DNA of 52,196 bases from H17-190 sp034435615 (GTDB lineage: Bacteria > Chloroflexota > Dehalococcoidia > SM23-28-2 > HRBIN24), in assembly GCA_034435615.1 (NCBI GenBank), contig DAOTWZ010000029.1, positions 1 through 52,196 on the forward strand. Direction: 5' to 3'. The notes under the pieces are model-generated. The model did no database searches and was not told where the DNA came from. It saw nothing but the letters and a program-made list of their open reading frames with translations. Each line of letters opens with the position of its first letter. Position 1 is the first letter of the stretch. The translations under genes were made by a program, and so were the position numbers. Below are positions 42,215 through 50,282 of the stretch, one piece after another.

Positions 42215-43444
42215 ATGATAGACTTCCGCATACCGCCCGAGACCGCAGCCATCGTAGAAGGACTCCTGGGCTTCATCGACGGGACGGTGCGCCCCCTGGA
42301 GGAGGAGCACCGGGAGCTTCTGGAGGACGATCACGCCTACTATGGGCCGGACGGTCGCCTGACGCCGCCGGTGCTGGACCTAATGCGACAGGTGCGCATG
42401 GCCTCCGCCCGGGCCGGCTACTACACCCTCTTCCTGCCGGAGGACCTGGGCGGTCGCGGCCAGGGGCCCCTCACCCTCTTCCTGGCCTGGGAGGCCCTGT
42501 ACCACCATGTGGGCGCCAGGCGGCCTCTCTCCTACCAGACGCTGGCCCACTGGGCCACCGGGCCCAACACCATCATGCGTGGGCTGGCGGAGCACCTGAA
42601 GGCGGAGGCACTACCCCGCCTAGTCAGCGGCGAGGTGACCTCCTGCTTCGCCCTCTCGGAGCCGGGCGCCGGCTCCGATGCCTGGGCCATCCAGACCCGC
42701 GCCGAACGGGACGGCGATGGCTGGACCATCAACGGCACCAAGAAGTGGATCACCAACGCCCCCTATGCCACCTACGCCCTCCTCTTCGCCGTCACCGACC
42801 CGGAGCAGGTGGAGCGCCGCCAGGGGGGCGTCAGTTGCTTCTTCGTGGAGACCAGCAGCCCGGGCTTCATCGTGGAGGAGGTGATCCGCCTCTACGGCCA
42901 TCCCGGGGGCAACGAGGGACTTCTGCGCTTCCAGGACCTGCGCGTCCCGGGCGACCGCCTGGTTGGAGAGCTGCACAGAGGCTTCGCCCTGGCCCTGAGC
43001 GGCGTCAATACCGGGCGCATATACAACGCCGCCCGCTCCGTGGGCCTCTCCCGCTGGGCGCTGGAGCAGGCCACACGCTACGCCCAGGAGAGAGTGGCCT
43101 TCGGTCAGCCCATCGCTGAGTACCAGGGTGTGCAGTGGCTGCTGGCCGACTCCGCCATCGAGACCTACGCCGCCCGCATGATGAGCCTCAACTGCGCCTG
43201 GCGGCTGGAGCAGGGGCAGGCGGCGGTGAAGGAGACGGCCATGGTCAAGGCCTTCGCCACCGAGGCCGGCTACCGCACCCTGGACCGCTGCATGCAGGTG
43301 CTGGGGGCCCTGGGGCTCACCAACGAGGCCCGCCTCTACGACGCCTGGCACCAGTTGCGGACGGTGCGCATCGCCGACGGCAGCGGCGAAGTGATGCGCC
43401 GCACCATCGCCCATCGCCTGTTCAGAGGTGACCTGGAGTTCTAG
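42215..43444 (+). CDS. Acyl-CoA dehydrogenase
   Basis: A 409-residue flavoprotein dehydrogenase. The N-terminal helical domain is followed by the FAD-binding strand CFALSEPGAGSDAWAIQTRAERDGDGWTINGTKKWITNAPYA. The C-terminal domain has RVAFGQPIAEYQGVQWLLADSAIE and the QVLGALGLTNE region near the flavin. It oxidises an acyl-CoA at C2-C3, handing electrons to ETF. Chain-length specificity is not clear from sequence. Neighbours form a CoA-linked degradation cluster. Confidence 0.92.
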   Translation: MIDFRIPPETAAIVEGLLGFIDGTVRPLEEEHRELLEDDHAYYGPDGRLTPPVLDLMRQVRMASARAGYYTLFLPEDLGGRGQGPLTLFLAWEALYHHVGARRPLSYQTLAHWATGPNTIMRGLAEHLKAEALPRLVSGEVTSCFALSEPGAGSDAWAIQTRAERDGDGWTINGTKKWITNAPYATYALLFAVTDPEQVERRQGGVSCFFVETSSPGFIVEEVIRLYGHPGGNEGLLRFQDLRVPGDRLVGELHRGFALALSGVNTGRIYNAARSVGLSRWALEQATRYAQERVAFGQPIAEYQGVQWLLADSAIETYAARMMSLNCAWRLEQGQAAVKETAMVKAFATEAGYRTLDRCMQVLGALGLTNEARLYDAWHQLRTVRIADGSGEVMRRTIAHRLFRGDLEF

Positions 43445-43530
43445 GGGGAGCTGAGCGTCCCGGTGAGGTGGCCGCCGGTCCACCGGCCCCGGACGCCTGG
43501 CGAAAACCGAAAAGGGGAGGGCAGAGAGCG

Positions 43531-43866
43531 ATGCTCGTGATGGGTATCTTCAAGCTCAGGAAGCCGGCGGGGATGTCCGACAAGGAGTTCTACACCGTCT
43601 GGCAGAAAGAATCCGAGGCGGCCATGGAGGCGGTGCGCCAGGGGGCCATCAAGGCCATCTGGAAGGCGGCCGGCAACCCCTGGGTCATCGCCGTCATCGA
43701 CGTGGGCTCCGGCGACGACATAGACCACGCCCTCCAGGGCCTCCCCATCTGGCGGATGGGCTACCAGCAGATGGTCGAGTCCATCGAGTGGATACCCCTC
43801 CGCCCCTACGAGAACTGGGCCGAGGACCTGAAGAGGCTGGCGGCGGAGGCGGCCCAGGTCTCCTGA
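43531..43866 (+). CDS. Muconolactone delta-isomerase-like protein
   Basis: A 111-residue ferredoxin-like-fold protein resembling muconolactone isomerase: an N-terminal strand, the helix FYTVWQKESEAAMEAVRQGAIKAIWKA, then GNPWVIAVIDVGSGDDIDHALQGLPIW. Muconolactone isomerase acts in aromatic ring catabolism, but many small relatives have unknown roles. ATG 43531 follows GGGAGGGCAGAG. Its place between an acyl-CoA dehydrogenase and a crotonase-fold gene suggests a catabolic function. Substrate unproven. Confidence 0.7.
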   Translation: MLVMGIFKLRKPAGMSDKEFYTVWQKESEAAMEAVRQGAIKAIWKAAGNPWVIAVIDVGSGDDIDHALQGLPIWRMGYQQMVESIEWIPLRPYENWAEDLKRLAAEAAQVS

Positions 43867-43977
43867 GGGGGCCGCCTCGCGTCCCGTGACCGACCGCTGA
43901 CGGCCTGCCCGCCAGCGGACCGGACGACGTGTGTGGGGAGGGGATTTCCATCATTTCACGAGGAGGGTAAAGGCCCC

Positions 43978-44745
43978 ATGACACAGCCAGTGGTCTACAT
44001 AGAGCGCGACGGGCCGGTGGCGGAGGTGGTCCTGAACCGGCCCGAGAAGCTCAACTCCCTGAGCTGGGAGATGATCGACCGTCTGGAGCAGGCGCTGAAG
44101 GAGCTGCGGGACGCCCGCGCCGTGCTGATCCGCGGGGAGGGACGGGCCTTCTGCGCCGGCTGGGACCTCAGCCAGCTCGACAACTCCCGCGATATAGGGC
44201 AGGTGATGCGGGCCCGCGTCCACCCCGTCCTCCTGGGCTGGTACTCCTTCCCGGTGCCCACCATCGCCGCCGTGCACGGGGCCTGCCTGGGCATGGGGCT
44301 GGGCCTCGCCTTCGCCTGCGACGTCGTCATCGCCGCCGAGGACGCCGTCTTCGCCTCGCCCTTCCGCCGTCTGGGGGCGGTGCTGGACTCCGGCGGCCAC
44401 TACCACTTCGTCCGTCTGCTGGGACGACACCGGGCGCTGGAGCTCATCTACACCGGCCGGCGGCTGAGCGCCCGGGAGGCGGAGGCCTGGGGGCTGGTGA
44501 ACCGCGCCGTGGGCAACGAGGAGCTCCTCCCGGTGGCACGCGAGATGGCGCGCCACATCGCCGATGGCCCCACCGTGGCCTTCAGGCTCTCCAAGGAGAT
44601 AGTCCTGGCCAGCGACCGCCTGGACCTGGCGGGGATACTGGAGGCGGAGGCCATCGCTCAGGTGGAGGCCGCCCGCACACAGGACTTCCGGGAGGGGATG
44701 CGCTCCTTCCGCGAGAAGCGGGAGCCCACCTTCAGCGGCAGCTAG
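43978..44745 (+). CDS. Crotonase-fold protein, PaaG/isomerase-like
   Basis: A 255-residue crotonase-superfamily protein. RAFCAGWDLSQLD and HGACLGMGLGLAFACDVVIAAED form the oxyanion hole. Both hydratase glutamates are missing (aligned with Gly109 and Phe129), while Asp137 in VLDSGG aligns with the catalytic Asp of PaaG-type enoyl-CoA isomerases. An isomerase is therefore more likely than a hydratase. ATG 43978 is preceded by GAGGAGGG. It sits in the acyl-CoA cluster, followed by a hydroxyisobutyrate-dehydrogenase-like gene. Confidence 0.88.
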   Translation: MTQPVVYIERDGPVAEVVLNRPEKLNSLSWEMIDRLEQALKELRDARAVLIRGEGRAFCAGWDLSQLDNSRDIGQVMRARVHPVLLGWYSFPVPTIAAVHGACLGMGLGLAFACDVVIAAEDAVFASPFRRLGAVLDSGGHYHFVRLLGRHRALELIYTGRRLSAREAEAWGLVNRAVGNEELLPVAREMARHIADGPTVAFRLSKEIVLASDRLDLAGILEAEAIAQVEAARTQDFREGMRSFREKREPTFSGS

Positions 44746-44765
44746 CACGGGATAGAGGTGAGGGG

Positions 44766-45659
44766 ATGCAGGTAGGCTTCGTAGGCACCGGGGCCATGGG
44801 TCTGCCCATGGCCCGCAACCTGTGCCGGGCCGGCTTCCATGTCGTCGCCTACAACCGGACCAGGGAACGGGCGGCACCCCTGGAACAGGAGGGGGCGAGG
44901 CTCGTCGACCGCCCGGCCGACGCCTGCCGGGGGGCCGATGTGGTGGTCACCATGCTGGCCGACGACCGCGCCACCGAGGAGGTGGTCCTCCGGGACGGCG
45001 AATTCCTGCGCAGCCTGGGGCCGGAGGCGGTCCACGTCTGCGCCAGCACCATCAGCGTCGCCCTCTCCGAGCGGCTGGCGGAGGAGCACGCCCGCGCCGG
45101 GCGGGCCTACGTGGCGGCGCCCGTCTTCGGCCGGCCCGCGGTGGCGGAGGCGGGCAAGCTCCTCATCGTGGCGGCGGGGCCCTCGGCGGCCGTCGAGAGG
45201 TGTCGCCCCGTCCTGGAGGCCATGGGAGACCGCATCGTCGTCCTGGGGGAGCGGGCCGCCCTGGCCCACGTGGCCAAGCTGGCCGGCAACTTTCTCATCC
45301 TCTCCGCCCTGGAGGCCCTGTCCGAGGTGGCGGTCATGGTCCACAAGCATGGCCTGCCGCCGCGCCAGTTCCTGGAGATCATGACCAGCTCCTACTTCGA
45401 CTCCCCCGCCTACCGCACCTACAGCGACCTCATCTGTAAGGGGGCCTTCGAGCCGCCGGGATTCCGGCTGGCCCTGGCCCTCAAGGACGCTGGCCTGGTG
45501 CTGGCAGCGGCCGAGGGGGCGCGGGCGCCCATGCCTCTGGCCAGCCTGGTGCGGGACCATCTGCTGAGCGCCATGGCACGCGGCTACGGAGAGCTGGACA
45601 TGACGGCTCTCTCCCTCGTCATCGCTCAGGAGGGGGGCCTGGAGGGGCTGGCCACCTGA
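44766..45659 (+). CDS. 3-hydroxyisobutyrate dehydrogenase-like protein
   Basis: A 297-residue NAD(P)-binding oxidoreductase of the beta-hydroxyacid dehydrogenase family. The N-terminal Rossmann motif is GFVGTGAMGLPMARNL, the substrate loop includes YVAAPVFGRPAVAEAGKL, and the conserved Lys is in KLAGNFL. The all-helical C-terminal domain carries DAGLVLAAAEGARAPMPL. The family oxidises 3-hydroxyisobutyrate, tartronate semialdehyde or similar, and the exact substrate is not identifiable. It ends the acyl-CoA cluster. Confidence 0.9.
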   Translation: MQVGFVGTGAMGLPMARNLCRAGFHVVAYNRTRERAAPLEQEGARLVDRPADACRGADVVVTMLADDRATEEVVLRDGEFLRSLGPEAVHVCASTISVALSERLAEEHARAGRAYVAAPVFGRPAVAEAGKLLIVAAGPSAAVERCRPVLEAMGDRIVVLGERAALAHVAKLAGNFLILSALEALSEVAVMVHKHGLPPRQFLEIMTSSYFDSPAYRTYSDLICKGAFEPPGFRLALALKDAGLVLAAAEGARAPMPLASLVRDHLLSAMARGYGELDMTALSLVIAQEGGLEGLAT

Positions 45660-45968
45660 ACCCTGGCCGCCCGGCCGCTGTTAGCGGTAGCACCGCCGGC
45701 GGCCCGGGCTGCGGCGCCTCCTCCGTTTGGCCGGATCAGCGCAGGAGGGCCAGCGCCAGGATGGCGTCCACCGCTGCCGCCAGTGCAGTGCCCGCACGGC
45801 CTCCTCGCCGGAGGAGCTCTCTCATGACGTGGCCCTCTGCACGGGCGGACCGACGACGCCTTCGCCTGGACGTTAATCCTCAGCGAAAAGGGGAGCCGAG
45901 CACAGGTTGCGGCTCGGGACCAGCGGCCCGCACGCGCGGCTGGACAGGCCAGAGGGACAGCGACCGGC
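45660..45968. other. Intergenic stretch, no gene supported
   Basis: This 309-base stretch lies between convergent genes. CCGCT-GTT-AGCGG at about 45675-45687 is a small hairpin that may end the plus-strand cluster. I see no coding frame with family support, no RNA gene and no repeat. Confidence 0.5.
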
Positions 45969-46424
45969 TCAGGCTGTGTCCTGGCCAGCCGGGCCGGCGG
46001 TCTCTCCCACAGGGGTAGCCTTCCCTCGGGCGGCGCGGCTGGCGGCCAGGGCCAGGGCCCACCAGAGGATGAAGGAGAACTCCAGCAGGGCATCCAGCAG
46101 GTAGACCCGGGAGATGCGCCCCCGCCCCACGTAGTAGACGTCCACGGCAGCCAGGGCGCCCGAAGCGGCCACGCCCAGGGCCGCCAGCTCCCGGGTGACC
46201 CGCTGACGGCGCGCCGCGAGGCCGAGAGCGCCCCCGATGACGGCTATGAGCAGACCTACCGTCTTGACCAGCCAGTCATCGGCCTTGGGTCCCGTGATGG
46301 CGACGAAGCTGCGGTAGTGCACCAGCGGCCAGAGGCCGCTGACGACGAACACCACCGCCTGCAGGGCCGCCGGGCCGGCCAGAGCGGCCGCGGCGGGCCG
46401 GTCCCTGTGCCTCTTCCCCACCAC
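45969..46424 (-). CDS. Four-helix membrane protein, unknown function
   Basis: A 151-residue protein with about four hydrophobic helices (ALQAVVFVVSGLWPLV, TVGLLIAVIGGALGLAA, ELAALGVAASGALAAVDVYYVG, LLDALLEFSFILWWALALA). The polar loop HYRSFVAITGPKADDWLVKTVG is a pattern I have seen in uncharacterised membrane proteins of several phyla. No catalytic motif is visible. The start is GTG 46424 with AGGGGG before it. It lies downstream of the PilZ glycosyltransferase but is separated by a gap with a perfect dyad. Confidence 0.7.
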   Translation of the reverse strand: MVGKRHRDRPAAAALAGPAALQAVVFVVSGLWPLVHYRSFVAITGPKADDWLVKTVGLLIAVIGGALGLAARRQRVTRELAALGVAASGALAAVDVYYVGRGRISRVYLLDALLEFSFILWWALALAASRAARGKATPVGETAGPAGQDTA

Positions 46425-46481
46425 AACCCCCTGTCAGCGGTACATCATGGTAACCCCGGATCGGGCAGGCCGCAAAGCGCC

Positions 46482-46499
46482 ACGACATACCAATGTCGT
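46482..46499. repeat. Perfect 18-base dyad between two minus-strand genes
   Basis: ACGACAT (46482-46488) and ATGTCGT (46493-46499) flank ACCA. It lies 66 bases after the glycosyltransferase stop and 58 before the next start. It may be an operator or a hairpin. Confidence 0.55.
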
Positions 46500-46564
46500 T
46501 GCATCCTCCGCCCCCTCGTATCCGAGCGGGCATGGCGGGGGGCGCGGTCGGGGGCGCGGCGGGC

Positions 46565-48544
46565 TCAGGCGACGCGCCGCTGCCTCTGGGGGGCCAGCGG
46601 AGGAGCAGCGACCTGGGTATGGGGCCAGAGACCCAGCGCCAGCTCCGCCAGTAGCTGTCGTTGTCCCGGAAGGAACTCCACCCTCAGCTCCTGCGTGCCA
46701 TCCGCCAGAGGTCGCGCGCCGCGGACGACGCAGCGCAGGGCCACCTCCCGGTGGGGCAACAGGAGGACGAGCCGCAGGGCGTCCCCCGCCCTCGCTGGCA
46801 GGGAGGCCATGGCGACCAGGCGAGCGCCGGACAGGGATACGTCCCGGGTCTCGCAGGGGACGCCGTCGATGCTCCCCTGGAGGGAGACAGGGAAGCGGAC
46901 GCCGCGGCGCCGCTCGCCCCAGAAGCGCCTGTCCACGACCCGCCAGATGGCCGCCCCCAGCAGGGCCGCATTGGTAGCGGCGAAGACTGCCGCCCCGGCG
47001 ACGGCCCCTAGCTGGCGGTACACCGTCGGCGTGGCCCCGGCCAGGGTGGCGCCGAACCAGGCGAGGGCACCCAGGGAGAGGGCCAGGAGCAGCCACAGGA
47101 GAGAGGGCACCCGCGGCCGACGCCGCCCCGTGGCCCCCTTGGAGGTCACTCTGAAGGGCACCTCCCGCCGGGGCAAGAGCAAGATGAGGGTGGCGGGCAG
47201 CACCGCCGGCAAACGGAGGATCTCGAACACCAGGGAAAGCAGCGGTGGGTAGTATCCGCGGGCCAGCAGCCGCAGGCTCACGAACTGGGCGATGAACGTG
47301 GCCAGGAACAGGGGGCCATACAGATAGCCCGGGGCAGCGATGGGTACGGCACCACTGAAGACTACGACGGGAGGCAGCAGTATGTAGGCCAGCGTACGCC
47401 AGGAATCGAACCAGGCGAAGAGAGTGGCCCAGTAGGATAGGCGCTGCCCGAAGCTCAGGCCCCTCAAGAGAGGCCCCTCCACCTTCAGCACCTGCATGCC
47501 TCCCTGGGCCCAGCGCTGCCGCTGTGTCCAGTACTGGGCGGCGTCGCTGGGGGCCAACCCCAACACCAGCACCTCGTTGTGATAGACGGTGCGCCAGCCC
47601 TGGCGGTGCAGGCGCAGGGTGGTATGCATGTCCTCCGCCACCGTCTCGGTGGCCACCCCTCCCACCGACCGCAGGGCTGCCACTCGCAGCAGGGCGTTGG
47701 TGCCGCACCAGAAGGCGGCGCCGAAGCGGTTCTTTCCTGCCTCGATGACCCGGTAGAAGACGGCCTCCTCATACCACCGGCCCTTCTCCCCCAGAGAGGC
47801 ATGCTCGAACGAGTTCTGGTTATAGAAGAACTGGGGCGTCTGGACCACGGCCACCCTGGGGTCGTCGAAGTAGCAGAGGGTGTGCACCAGGAAGTTGGGC
47901 ATAGGCACCTGGTCGGCATCCAGCACGGCCACGATGTCGGCCTCGATGCGTTCCAGGGCGTAGTTCAGGTTGCCCGCCTTGGCGTGACGGTTGTCGGGGC
48001 GGGCCAGATAGCGGGCGCCCAGCTCTGCCGCCATCTCCCGCACCCAGGGCCGACGACCGTCGTCCAGCACCCAGGTCTCGTGCGGGGGCGAGAGGCGGAC
48101 GGCCGCCGCCACCGTGGGCAGGAGTACCTCCTCGGGTTCGTTGTAGGTGGGGATGAGGACGGCCAGGCGGTGGGGCGCGCTGTGCACCGGTCGCCAGGGA
48201 GGCCTGACATCGACGTCCCAGAGCTGGGTGGTGAACAGGAGGAGGCCCAGGGCGTTGTGGAGCTCGGCGGCGATGAGGGGCACCGAGACCCACCAGACGC
48301 CCAGGTTGACGGTGCCCGCCGCCAGGCGCCAGGTCAGGTAGCCCACCGTCAGGGCGATGGTGAAGAGGGCGAAGGAGCGCATGAAGGCCCGGCGAGCTGG
48401 CGTCTCGGCGGGCAGCCCTATGGCCGGTGCTGGCGCCCCTGCGGCCAGCCCATGGCCTTCCTCTTGCCAGCGCATCCCTGTCCGTGGGCCTATGGCGGCT
48501 GTGGGGACTCCCCGATGCGGGGCCCCCGGCGCAGCGAGTCTCAC
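46565..48544 (-). CDS. Cellulose-synthase-like glycosyltransferase with C-terminal PilZ domain
   Basis: A membrane glycosyltransferase of up to 659 residues. Two N-terminal helices lead into a GT2 domain with DDGRRP, DAD, TVAEDMH and QRQRW (the D,D,D,QxxRW pattern of processive synthases). About five helices follow, then a PilZ domain with RRGVR and DVSLSGA, fitting the RxxxR and D/NxSxxG residues that bind cyclic di-GMP. A BcsA-like, c-di-GMP-activated exopolysaccharide synthase is inferred; the polymer is unknown. No bcsB, bcsC or cellulase gene is adjacent. The GTG at 48544 is uncertain; ATG 48475 (MRWQEEG) is a good alternative. Confidence 0.88.
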   Translation of the reverse strand: MRLAAPGAPHRGVPTAAIGPRTGMRWQEEGHGLAAGAPAPAIGLPAETPARRAFMRSFALFTIALTVGYLTWRLAAGTVNLGVWWVSVPLIAAELHNALGLLLFTTQLWDVDVRPPWRPVHSAPHRLAVLIPTYNEPEEVLLPTVAAAVRLSPPHETWVLDDGRRPWVREMAAELGARYLARPDNRHAKAGNLNYALERIEADIVAVLDADQVPMPNFLVHTLCYFDDPRVAVVQTPQFFYNQNSFEHASLGEKGRWYEEAVFYRVIEAGKNRFGAAFWCGTNALLRVAALRSVGGVATETVAEDMHTTLRLHRQGWRTVYHNEVLVLGLAPSDAAQYWTQRQRWAQGGMQVLKVEGPLLRGLSFGQRLSYWATLFAWFDSWRTLAYILLPPVVVFSGAVPIAAPGYLYGPLFLATFIAQFVSLRLLARGYYPPLLSLVFEILRLPAVLPATLILLLPRREVPFRVTSKGATGRRRPRVPSLLWLLLALSLGALAWFGATLAGATPTVYRQLGAVAGAAVFAATNAALLGAAIWRVVDRRFWGERRRGVRFPVSLQGSIDGVPCETRDVSLSGARLVAMASLPARAGDALRLVLLLPHREVALRCVVRGARPLADGTQELRVEFLPGQRQLLAELALGLWPHTQVAAPPLAPQRQRRVA

Positions 48545-48630
48545 AAGAGGTGACGCAGCGGCGGAGGCGTCGTTACAGCGCCCTTGGCGCCAGGATAGCC
48601 GTTGTCAGGCCGTCCTGGCGTCGGTAGTCT

Positions 48631-49668
48631 ATGGCCGAGGGGGAGAGAGGGGTGCGCTTCGGCATCATCTGTCTGGCCCGTTCGCTGGAGGAGGCGGTAG
48701 CCGATGCCCGCCTGGCGGAGGAGGTGGGCTTCAGTCTGGTGGGGGTGGCGGACAGCCAGTCCCTCTACCGTGAGCTGCACGTGACGGCCGCCCTGTGCGC
48801 CCGGGCCACGGGGCGGGTGTGGATAGGGCCCACCGTGAGCAACCCCATCACCCGCCACCCGGCGGTGACGGCCTCGGCCATCGCCACACTGGACGAGGCG
48901 TCTGGGGGCAGGGCCTTCCTGGGCCTGGGGACAGGCGACAGCGCTGTTCTGAACCTGGGGGAGCGGCCGGCGACGCTGGCGCATCTGCGCGCCTACGTGG
49001 AGGCGGTGCGCTCGCTGCTGGCCCAGGGGGAGGCCGAGTACGGGGGCAGGCGGCTGCGGCTGAGCTGGCGCCGGCGGTCGGTGCCCATCTATCTGGCGGC
49101 GGAGGGGCCGCGGACGCTGGAGCTGGCGGGCGAGGTGGCAGACGGCGTCATCGTCAACCTGGGTCTGGAACCCGGGACGGTCAGGGAGGCCCTGGCCCGC
49201 CTGGAGGCGGGGGCCAGGCGGGCGGGCCGCGAGCCCGGGGCCATCGAGGTCTGGGTGATGGTGCGGGTGAACGTGTGCGACGATGCGGCGGCCGGGCTGG
49301 AGGAGATCAAGATGGAGCTGGCCTCCAACGCCCACCACGTCTTCCGCTTCACCTTCGAGGGGAAGGGGGTGCCGGGGGAGCTGGTGGAGACGGTGCGGCG
49401 GGTGCAGCGGGGCTACCGGCCGGAGCAGCACGAGGAGATAGAGGGGGCCAACGCCGCCCTCATCGCTGGGGAGCCGGCGCTGCTGCGCTACCTGGCGGAG
49501 CGCTTCGCCGTGGTGGGGCCGGCCGAGGCCTGTATCGCCAGGCTGCGCCAGGTGGCGGAGGCCGGGGTGACCAACTTCCTATTCACTGGCTTCGTGCGGG
49601 ACAGGCAGCGTCTCATCCGTGAGCTGGGGGAGCGGGTGCTGCCCGGGCTGGCTGGCGGGCCCTCCTGA
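48631..49668 (+). CDS. LLM-class F420-dependent oxidoreductase
   Basis: A 345-residue luciferase-like TIM-barrel protein, closer to methylene-tetrahydromethanopterin-reductase-like enzymes than the one at 5749. Evidence is VRFGIICLARSLEEAVADARLAEEVGFSLVGVAD, GRVWIGPTVSNPITRHPAVTASAIATLDEASGGRAFLGLGTGDSAV, VPIYLAAEGPRTLELAGEVADGVIVN, and the C-terminal VVGPAEACIARLRQVAEAGVTNF. F420 use is inferred from family. The substrate is unknown. It is 23 bases upstream of a PEBP-family lipoprotein gene. Confidence 0.87.
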   Translation: MAEGERGVRFGIICLARSLEEAVADARLAEEVGFSLVGVADSQSLYRELHVTAALCARATGRVWIGPTVSNPITRHPAVTASAIATLDEASGGRAFLGLGTGDSAVLNLGERPATLAHLRAYVEAVRSLLAQGEAEYGGRRLRLSWRRRSVPIYLAAEGPRTLELAGEVADGVIVNLGLEPGTVREALARLEAGARRAGREPGAIEVWVMVRVNVCDDAAAGLEEIKMELASNAHHVFRFTFEGKGVPGELVETVRRVQRGYRPEQHEEIEGANAALIAGEPALLRYLAERFAVVGPAEACIARLRQVAEAGVTNFLFTGFVRDRQRLIRELGERVLPGLAGGPS

Positions 49669-49691
49669 GGCCCTGTGCCGAGGCCGAGGCG

Positions 49692-50249
49692 ATGACGGGG
49701 CGCTGGCTGACGGTGGTAGCGGTGGCCCTGGCCGCCCTGGGCTGCGGCGGCGGAGGCCGCTCCGCGTCCCCTTTCCCCAAGGCGTCCCTGTCCCTGACGG
49801 TGAGCAGCGACGCCTTCGCTCCCATGGGCGCTATCCCCGTGCGCTACACCTGTGACGGCGACAACGTGTCGCCTCCCCTCGCCTGGTCGGGGGCGCCCGG
49901 GGGCACCGCCTCCTTCGCCCTGGTGATGGACGATCCCGATGCGCCCCGCGGCACCTTCGTCCACTGGGTGCTGTACAACCTGCCCGCCGGCATCCAGTCC
50001 CTGCCGGAGGGCGTCCTCACCGTGGAGCGCCTGGAGAGCGGCGCCCTTCAGGGGAGGAACAGCGCCGGGCGCCTGGGCTACACCGGCCCCTGTCCACCCC
50101 GGGGCCCGGCCCACCGCTACCGCTTCAGCGTCTATGCCCTGGACACCACGCTGCCTCTGGCGCCCGGGGTCTCGCAGTCGGAGCTGGAGAAGGCCATGGC
50201 CGGCCACGTCCTGGCCCGGGGTCAGCTGGTGGGCACCTACGGCCGATGA
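49692..50249 (+). CDS. YbhB/YbcL (PEBP) family lipoprotein
   Basis: A 185-residue protein with a signal peptide and a lipobox-like end (ALGC, Cys18), so it is probably a lipoprotein on the outer face of the membrane. The phosphatidylethanolamine-binding-protein fold is shown by FAPMGAIPVRYTCDGDNVSPPLAW, FALVMDDPDAPRGTFVHWVLYNLPA and YTGPCPPRGPAHRYRFSVYALD. Bacterial members have no proven function. It lies downstream of an F420-type oxidoreductase and converges on the UGSC cluster. Confidence 0.9.
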   Translation: MTGRWLTVVAVALAALGCGGGGRSASPFPKASLSLTVSSDAFAPMGAIPVRYTCDGDNVSPPLAWSGAPGGTASFALVMDDPDAPRGTFVHWVLYNLPAGIQSLPEGVLTVERLESGALQGRNSAGRLGYTGPCPPRGPAHRYRFSVYALDTTLPLAPGVSQSELEKAMAGHVLARGQLVGTYGR

Positions 50250-50282
50250 GAGCGGGCCGGTGGGCTGACAACGGCCGGACCC

